64,000 nucleotides of DNA from Epiperipatus broadwayi. Lineage: Eukaryota; Onychophora; Udeonychophora; Euonychophora; Peripatidae. The notes beneath the pieces are model-generated. The model made no database searches, was not told the DNA's origin, and was given only the letters and a program-made list of their open reading frames with translations. Below are positions 58,565 through 64,000 of this stretch, in pieces. Location of the stretch: positions 1,671,501 to 1,735,500 of the forward strand of contig JAQFVV010012397.1 in assembly GCA_028023455.1 (NCBI GenBank), given 5' to 3'. The position numbers and the translations under genes are program-made. How positions within the stretch are numbered: position 1 is the stretch's first letter; every line of letters begins with the position of its first letter.

Positions 58565-60027
58565 TATCAAATCACCCATTATTAATATACTGCAGAATGA
58601 ATATCTTTCCAGGTTTAATCCAGTTTATTTCATCTATAACCTCTCTTTTTTTTGATACTACAGCAAGTTTCCTTATTTTATCTATCTTCTCACACATGTT
58701 CTCTTTCTAGGCCTTTGGAATTCATTTTAAAACTTTAACGGTTCATCTATTATCATATTTTCTAGAAATATGTTTAGTCCACCATCATTTGTCTGTTAAA
58801 TTTTTCAATCCATGTCGTGATTCTTGTATATTCTTTCATTCATACATTGCATTTTCAATCTCTTCTTGTTATTCATAACATACATCTCTTCATATTTCAT
58901 TTAGTGATATAAAATCTCTCTATGTCCAAGTCTCGGACCCATAAATAATTCATGGTAAAGCACGTTAAAAATCTTTTTTTAAGCATATAGATTGCTTTTT
59001 AATACTAAGTTATTTCTATCAAAAGTATTTTATGCTTAACTCTATGAATTAACTTCATTTACCATGTTTTCCTCTATATTAATAATTATTATTTTAATTC
59101 ATTATTATCAATTTTATTTTCAACTGCTGAAAATTCATTGAATATTATTGTAATCTTTTTAGCATTAATCTTTAGCCCCTACTTTTAACTGATAACTCTT
59201 GCAACATTTCCTGATGCTCTGAAATATTATTTGGAAAAATATCTCCAAATCTAGATGATTTAAATAATCTCCATTTAATTTTACTTCCTTGGCTTCCTAT
59301 TTTAATTCACAAATTCCTTTTTGTAAAATGGCTGTAAAAAGTTATTGGCAATGGGAAATTACCTTGTATATATTCTTCTCAAAGTTAATCTTGGTATCAT
59401 CATCATGTAATAAAATCATTGGTATTGTATTTTTACAAACATTTTTCAGAAGATGACAATATCCTGAATCCATATCTTGATGACCCACTACTTTAATCAG
59501 TATAGAAATGCTTATAGAATCAAATGCCTTTTCATAATCTAAAAATCCAAAGCATACTTGCATCCATATTCATAGTTTCTTTCTATAACTTTTCTCAATA
59601 TTTTGGATTTGGCCCACTATCCTAAAACCACTTTTATATCCAGATTTTTTTGTTTGGTTAGAATTCAAAATTTGCTGTAGAAATAATTGTAATTATTTTG
59701 GTAAATATTTTGTATAGAAGTGATAAAAGGCTGATAACTGTAGTTTTAATATTTTATTTTTCCCTTTTTAAAATATAAACAAATTACTACTGCATTCTTG
59801 CAGTCATCTGTAATGTCTTTATTGTTCAGATATTTTGTATATAGCTTTCTCAACAATTTTCTATTTCTTGAAGATTTTCCTTCTTCATAAATTTAATTGT
59901 ATGTCTTACTTTTTCATTTAAAATACTTGACAATTTAGAAAATAGAGAAATTTTAAAAAATATTTTGTTTTCTGGTTTTTTTTATTACTATGTGATTCTT
60001 TAAAAAAATAGTTTATGTCCAGTTATA
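58565..60027 (-). mobile_element. RTE-type LINE, 3' part (interrupted by a PLE)
   Basis: Leftward reading: RT palm with FGFLDYEKAFDSISISILIK (59530-59480 region, the ORF 59342-59563), then the RT thumb and C-terminal domain, degenerate, to the TGATAATG-type end at about 58565. Its 5' part continues beyond the PLE at 61276-62230. Confidence 0.75.
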
Positions 60028-61275
60028 TATAAATAAACACAAAGTAAAGTTTAAAAGAGAAGTTGTAAATAAATATAATAATAAGCTGAACGTTTTCAAG
60101 GATCAATGCCTCATAATCATAGCTTTCTTAAAAATATATAATAAAATATATGCAAAGATATTTTAAAATATATATAATACCAAAATATTACAACACCATC
60201 CATGATTTTACATATATTCAGTATGTGGATATATTTATTATAGCCTCTATGGATAATATTTTATACATACGACAAGAACTTCAAAATTTATCTAATCTAT
60301 CACTTAGCATTGTATATGAAAATAACAACAAAGAAATCAAATATATTGACCTTTCATTATCAAGAAATAATGACATGATAGATTACAAGATAATTAAACC
60401 TTTTGAAATTAGAAGCTGTATTCACCCTAAATTTAGCTTACCCACATCATACAAATTTGCTGGTTTAAATTCTTTCTTATTTAGAAATTTGCATCTCTGC
60501 AAATATGAAGCAGACAGAAAATAAAATCTGAATAATTTTATTAAAGATTTACTGACAGCAGGTTTTAAATTTAAATCTATTAAAAATAAAATTACTAAAT
60601 TCCATAATAAAATAAATAATATTGTCCCACATATTCAACTTCCTAGAATTACCATTCCTTACATTTCCAAAATATCTAACAAACTAACTAAAGTATTAAT
60701 CAATAAATTTAAAATAGGATTTAGAACTCCTCCTAATTCTAACAGATTAATCAATAACTCAAAAGATCATATTGATCAATTATTCACCCCACATGTAGTA
60801 TATTCCATTTCATGTCCTCAAGATAGATGCCAAGCTGTATATTATGGTGAACTAAAGCTATTATTAATACTAGACTTGCTCAACACCTGTACACTTACAA
60901 TAGAGCTCAGAAGAACAACAATACATATTCTGTATTTTTGGAGCATGTCATGAAATCTGGACACAATTTTATACCTGCTAATCCTGTAATTATATGCACA
61001 GAATCAAATGATCATAAGAGAAAAATAAAAGAAGCATTCTACATTAATGGAAATATTAATGCTATAAATAAAAAAGACACTTGCTTTGATATATCGAAAA
61101 AATTAGCCACATAACATGTGCTAATTTAAATATCTTTGCATATATTTTATTATATATTTTTAAGAAAGCTATGATTATAAGGCATAGATCCTCAAAAATG
61201 TTCAGCTTGTTATTATATTTATTTATAACTTCTCTTTTAAACTTTACTTATAAGTTTTTGTGTTTATTTATATGG
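60028..61275 (+). mobile_element. Penelope-like element with about 130-bp inverted terminal repeats
   Basis: Arms 60031-60160 and 61130-61270 are inverted copies (AAGTTTAAAAGAGAAGTT, AATCATAGCTTTCTTAAAAA and complements). Inside, one frame from 60150 encodes the end of a PLE reverse transcriptase: YVDIFIIA (catalytic box one Asp short), then KEIKYIDLSLSRN and SFLFRNLHLCKYEADRK. After a single stop at 60522 it continues with ITIPYIS, FKIGFRTPP, CPQDRCQAVYYGE (GIY-YIG). After one frameshift come TRLAQHLYTYNRAQKNNN, FLEHVMKSGHNF, KRKIKEAFYINGN and FDISKKLAT (about 60850-61113). 5' truncated and slightly damaged; younger looking than the 0.6 kb copy. It lies inside an RTE LINE. Confidence 0.85.
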
Positions 61276-62230
61276 TTCTTTATAAAATTCTTCCATCCAT
61301 TTCATGACATTTCCTTCTAATACTATGACACACTTTATCATTTCTCCTTCTAATACTAAAATGTTTGATATTTTTGAGACCTTTAGTTGATATCTGAACC
61401 ATCTGCAAGTTCTGATTTAAATTCATTGGGGGGTGTTTTTAAAGATTAGAACTACCAATTGTTAATAATGACTTTCTTAATAATTTGTTCTCTCTCCAAT
61501 TTTACATTAACACTTATTTTGTATCTCACTAATCAATGAATACTTCTTGAGTTAAATCTATTGAGAATATTACAATCTTGAAATATAGATTTCCTGTTAT
61601 CAAAATATAATCCAATTATGTTGTAACTTTATTTAAATTCTTCAATGTTCATTTCTATTTGGTATTTTTCTTTAAAAGTGAAGAATTTATAATATATAGT
61701 TTCCCCTCCTCCTCAAACTCCATATATTTATATCCTCTTTCATTTCTGTGACCATAACCAAATTTACCCTCAACACTTTCATCTTTCACTCCTTTACCAT
61801 TTTTCCATGACAATCTTAAAATGATGTTCAATCTAAACAAAAGCATTTTATATATTCATATAAAAATCTATTTCTTCATCATAATGGTAATTTTTTGATA
61901 GAACATAAACATGAATCATCTGCATTTGGTATCTTCCATTAATTTAATAATTAAATAAAACTCTTTCTAACATACCATCAATTTCTACAATGTTGTTTTT
62001 TCACTGTTTATTTATAATGAATCCCATACTTCCAATGTTTGTGTTATTGTAGTACAGTACTAGTCTGTTTTTTTAAATCAATTACTACTTTCTCATGTTT
62101 TTAACTTCACAAAATTCAATAATGTCCAACAATCCTTCCAAACTGTATATTGTTCTTTCATTAGAAATTGATCTGCAGTTGGAGATACTTTATGATGATT
62201 GAAGAATGGATGGCAGTCTTAGTCTGCAAT
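61276..62230 (-). mobile_element. RTE-type LINE, 5' part with endonuclease domain
   Basis: Minus-strand remnants of an apurinic-type endonuclease: VEGKFGYGHRNERGYKYMEF (within 61655-61846, the GxRNxRG motif), and upstream YHYDEEIDFY and INGRYQMQ (about 61940-61880). Stops interrupt it. With 58565-60027 it forms the longest LINE copy in the window, about 2.4 kb without the PLE. Confidence 0.72.
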
Positions 62231-62725
62231 GAGAAGATTCTTAGCATTGTCTGTCATAGTCCCCAATCTCCTCCCTTGATTGACAACTTTGCAACCATGT
62301 GAAAATAAAGACCATAATATGTATATACATGTGCATATAATTGGTTCTTAGAATAATCACAAGATTTTCGGTGGGGGTAGGGGACAACCTGTTATTGAGC
62401 ATGAATAGAAGTATACATGTGTGATATACACCGAGTCCATTTCATATATATAAGTATACATTGAATTAGTGAATCAGTTACAAATATACATAAATATGCT
62501 GATTTTGTATGATTTATTTAATCTTTTACTATTCTTTCAACTTATTATATAATTTATAATAGTAATATCCTATATTTTTTATTTTGTAAAGTTTCGATTA
62601 AATTGAATATGAGTTTTAAATCTCTATATATACACATATATGTATATCCTTAACAATGGTTAAATATAATAACTATTATACGAATTTGCCCATGATGTGG
62701 TTTCTATAATTACTATTAATAATCA
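62231..62725. other. AT-rich spacer
   Basis: No gene or repeat recognised. Confidence 0.5.
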
Positions 62726-62726
62726 A

Positions 62727-62841
62727 TTGAAATAAACAACTAATATTAAATAATTACTGTATTCTAATCAGTCCTAATATTGGACGAATATTAGGACTGG
62801 TTAGAATAAAATAATTAGTTAATATTAGTTGTTTATTTCAA
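62727..62841. repeat. 115-bp hairpin (MITE-like)
   Basis: Almost perfect palindrome: TTGAAATAAACAACTAATAT at the left and its complement at the right, with CAGTCCTAATATTGGACGAA near the centre. Non-coding. Confidence 0.85.
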
Positions 62842-64000
62842 GTGAGTAGAATATATATATGTGTGTGTGTGTGCGAATGCCACAGCCGTTAGTTAATTAA
62901 GGTGGTTCAAGTTAATCAAACACTTAAAACTAAATATAAAATGATTACAACAAAAACACCAATGTAATTATCACTTTTCAACTATTTAGTTACAGAATGT
63001 ATGTTATGAACTAATCTAAAGTGCCTTAGTTTGTAGTTTTTTGTCAAGGGTTCGTTAAAATTGATGATGCACCGCTAAATACTGAGATGCGAGGTTGATT
63101 CCTAGAAGTAATTCAGAAATAAAAACACGCTTCATGAGAATTGGTTGTAAAAAAATTTAATTCAGGTTTTAAAATTTATTAGTGTGTTTATAAAATAAGT
63201 GTATTTATAGCAATAATTCATAACGTAACCCTAAAAATTTGACATTGAGGGGAATTATAAACCTTAATAAAATTGTTTTTAAAATAAAAGAAGTAATAAA
63301 TAATACTTTTATTACATTCGAAACTGTTGCGTAAGAAAAAAATGGAGGAGTCAGCTATATATGGAAGTTGTTGAAAAATTATGCTAAACACTAATTACTT
63401 CCAATAAATAATTTTTTTATTTTATTTATTATCTATTCTGTAATATAAAGAATTCAACTGGCAATGCTATTTTTTATTTTTTAAAAAACCTACAACAGAT
63501 TCCCTCATTCCCTTCCCATTCTCAATTACTTGTGCTCCTATGTGATAAAAAAGATGTTTTTAAATGAAAATAACATGAAAAAATCCTAAATGTTTTGCTA
63601 TTCATTAAGGCATGTAATGATAAGATATAAAATGGTTTCTCTTTGTAATTCATTACTTAGACGGGCGGCATGCAATGCTGCCAAGGACTTTTAAAAGCAA
63701 CGCAGATTTAAAATTTTGAATAAACTTGAAAAGCATGTACTTTAAGGGCTTTATAATTATTACTTTATTTTTTAAAATATGCTTATATATATATAATTTT
63801 GTTTTATATTAATAATTTTCTTTTTTTAAATAGAATTTTTTTTTATTAATGTAAAAAGCCATTTTAAATTTTTATTGTTGTTCAATTAAGTAAGAGCAAA
63901 GTTTATTTGCTCGGGGCCACTCCTAAGTCTTAGTGATAAACCCCAAACGTTAATTTTAGTTAATATATTGGCAAAAATTTGTCGTAAAAATATTTATGCC
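62842..64000. other. non-coding, nothing recognised
   Basis: No gene, repeat or RNA feature recognised to the window end. Confidence 0.5.

Overview
This is an AT-rich, gene-poor stretch of animal nuclear DNA, most likely from an arthropod. A chelicerate is plausible but not proven. Evidence: a pancreatic-lipase-type exon with splice sites, decayed RTE-type LINEs, a Ty3/gypsy element, Penelope-like elements (PLEs), tRNA-derived SINEs, and a nuclear copy of mitochondrial ND6 that reads only with the invertebrate mitochondrial code (TGA=Trp, AGA=Ser). No complete host gene was found. The only credible host coding exon is one lipase exon at 14489-14772 on the minus strand.

The most interesting content is a set of hammerhead ribozyme (HHR) motifs inside four unrelated repeat families, called RZ-A to RZ-D here. 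RZ-A is a 401-bp unit in a mixed direct/inverted cluster at 2.43-3.83 kb, with another copy at 15.67-16.18 kb. RZ-B forms multi-unit insertions at 38.96-39.74, 42.47-43.96 and 53.37-53.97 kb, each between exact target-site duplications of 12, 13 and 9 bp. RZ-C is scattered mainly over 2-25 kb. RZ-D forms a direct dimer at 28.6-29.1 kb. Each family has its own CTGATGA core, helix I, helix II and a short, mostly self-complementary helix III, as expected of the small type I hammerheads of retrozymes and PLEs. The window also holds three PLE relics with GIY-YIG endonuclease remains (0.55-1.13, 54.77-55.51 and 60.03-61.27 kb), two of them between inverted terminal repeats. PLE machinery is a candidate for having mobilised the ribozyme repeats (inference).

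Layout. 0-2.2 kb: PLE relic. 2.4-3.8 kb: RZ-A cluster. 3.8-6.9 kb: no gene seen. 6.9-10.7 kb: RZ-C copy and a degenerate minus-strand gypsy element with primer-binding site. 11.4-12.6 kb: RZ-C pair and a 204-bp tandem duplication. 12.7-14.2 kb: minus-strand RTE. 14.5 kb: lipase exon. 15.7-25 kb: RZ-A, RZ-C, RTE fragments, a hairpin element and an unidentified decayed reading frame. 25-26.2 kb: two SINEs with target duplications. 26.6-30.6 kb: RTE, RZ-D and a second LINE type. 31-38 kb: old dispersed repeats, a SINE and an RTE. 39-44 kb: RZ-B and foldback DNA. 44.9-46 kb: RTE. 46-51 kb: little recognisable. 51-52.6 kb: mitochondrial-derived DNA (possible 12S rRNA, then ND6). 52.6-54.4 kb: RTE split by RZ-B. 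54.8-55.5 kb: PLE. 58.6-62.2 kb: long minus-strand RTE split by a PLE. 62.7 kb: hairpin, then unremarkable DNA.

All homology statements come from reading motifs by eye. No database search or folding program was run, and boundaries are approximate unless a target-site duplication fixes them.
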